From NCBI GenBank assembly GCA_902773155.1, contig CACYDK010000083.1:1-5855 (forward strand): DNA of 5,855 bases. The letters run 5' to 3'. Within the stretch, counting starts at the first letter, position 1, and each line of letters opens with the position of its first letter. Both the position numbers and the translations under genes were made by a program. Below are positions 5,489-5,855 of this stretch, piece by piece. The notes below the pieces were generated by a model. It was not told the DNA's origin. It saw only the letters and a program-made list of their open reading frames with translations, and made no database searches. This stretch comes from an uncultured Ruminococcus sp. GTDB lineage: Bacteria; Bacillota; Clostridia; Oscillospirales; Acutalibacteraceae.

Positions 5489-5855
5489 CTACCTCAAAAT
5501 CCTGGTCAGCAAAAGTCCGACCAACAGCGCGCAGGCCGAGCTTATCCATATGCACGGCAAAACCGAGAACGGCTCTTCGCTTCCCATGCTCTGTCTGAGC
5601 GTTCCAATCATCGTCGGCATTAGCTGGATCGAAGCGGTGTTGATCAATACGAAGGTTATCATATCGTCGCTTGCCCTTTCATGCTCGGGATTCATTGCCT
5701 GCAGCTCGCGCATCGCGCTTATTCCGAAGGGCGTAGCGGCGTTGCCCAGCCCGAGAAGATTCGCGCTGACGTTCATACTGATTTTTTCCAGAGCGGCGCT
5801 TCCCTTGGGCGCTCCCTTAAAAAGCCTCGACAGAACCGGCGACAACGCCCTGCCC
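5489..5855 (-). CDS. spmA: Spore maturation protein SpmA, 5' end cut off by the window
   Basis: The last 121 residues of SpmA, about 195 residues in Bacillus, are visible; roughly 75 N-terminal residues lie beyond the edge. The frame stays open to 5855. A TTG at 5845 is an internal Leu codon, since the residues before it (GRA) and after it (LSPVLSRLF) match the interior of SpmA. Diagnostic sequence is SANLLGLGNAATPFGISAM, followed by MITFVLINTASIQLMPT and a final hydrophobic helix ending LLLTRILR. Like SpmB it is a membrane Gate-domain protein needed for spore dehydration. Its TAG stop lies within the SpmB ribosome binding site region. In Bacillus the pair follows the D,D-carboxypeptidase gene dacB; whether that holds here lies outside the window. 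Confidence 0.94.
   Translation of the reverse strand, partial: GRALSPVLSRLFKGAPKGSAALEKISMNVSANLLGLGNAATPFGISAMRELQAMNPEHERASDDMITFVLINTASIQLMPTMIGTLRQSMGSEEPFSVLPCIWISSACALLVGLLLTRILR

Noticed and set aside
5489..5845. A TTG at 5845 considered as the start of a short SpmA.
   Set aside because: Sequence upstream of it continues to match SpmA to the window edge, so the gene is cut by the window and not naturally short.

Overview
The window reads as chromosome of a spore-forming, anaerobic member of the Clostridia, probably Oscillospiraceae/Ruminococcaceae-like. This is inferred from gene content: a clostridial 2[4Fe-4S] ferredoxin, the spoIIA operon, spmAB, strong AAGGAGG-type ribosome binding sites and moderately GC-rich coding sequence with AT-rich intergenic regions. 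I see no phage, transposon, CRISPR, tRNA or rRNA sequence. Coding density is high, and no gene-free stretch exceeds about 155 bases.

Layout. Bases 1-120 hold the 3' end of a gene that is probably ricT (PSP1-domain protein, yaaT). An AT-rich spacer carries the clearest promoter of the window, which drives a single-gene ferredoxin unit (209-379) closed by a strong intrinsic terminator (397-427). Then comes a tightly packed housekeeping block: trmN6 (tRNA methyltransferase, 470-1210), rsmI (16S rRNA C1402 methyltransferase, 1203-2036) and folC (folylpolyglutamate synthase, 2037-3305). It ends in a terminator at 3334-3373. Next is a complete spoIIAA-spoIIAB-sigF operon (3459-4833), both junctions being ATGA stop/start overlaps. 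A GC-rich hairpin lies in the convergent intergenic region, followed on the minus strand by spmB (4979-5485) and the 3' part of spmA (5489 to the window edge).

How the genes work together. SpoIIAA, SpoIIAB and sigma-F are the partner-switching module that turns on forespore-specific transcription. SpmA and SpmB are membrane proteins needed for spore core dehydration. RicT, if correctly called, belongs in Bacillus to an Fe-S-containing complex that promotes sporulation and RNA maturation. The trmN6-rsmI-folC block serves translation and one-carbon metabolism.

I found no convincing novel system. The points most worth a second look are a sigma-F that starts about 34 residues later than Bacillus SigF, a SpoIIAA lacking the usual C-terminal end, the absence of a recognisable sigma-H promoter before spoIIAA, and a promoter-plus-terminator ferredoxin unit lodged between ricT and trmN6.
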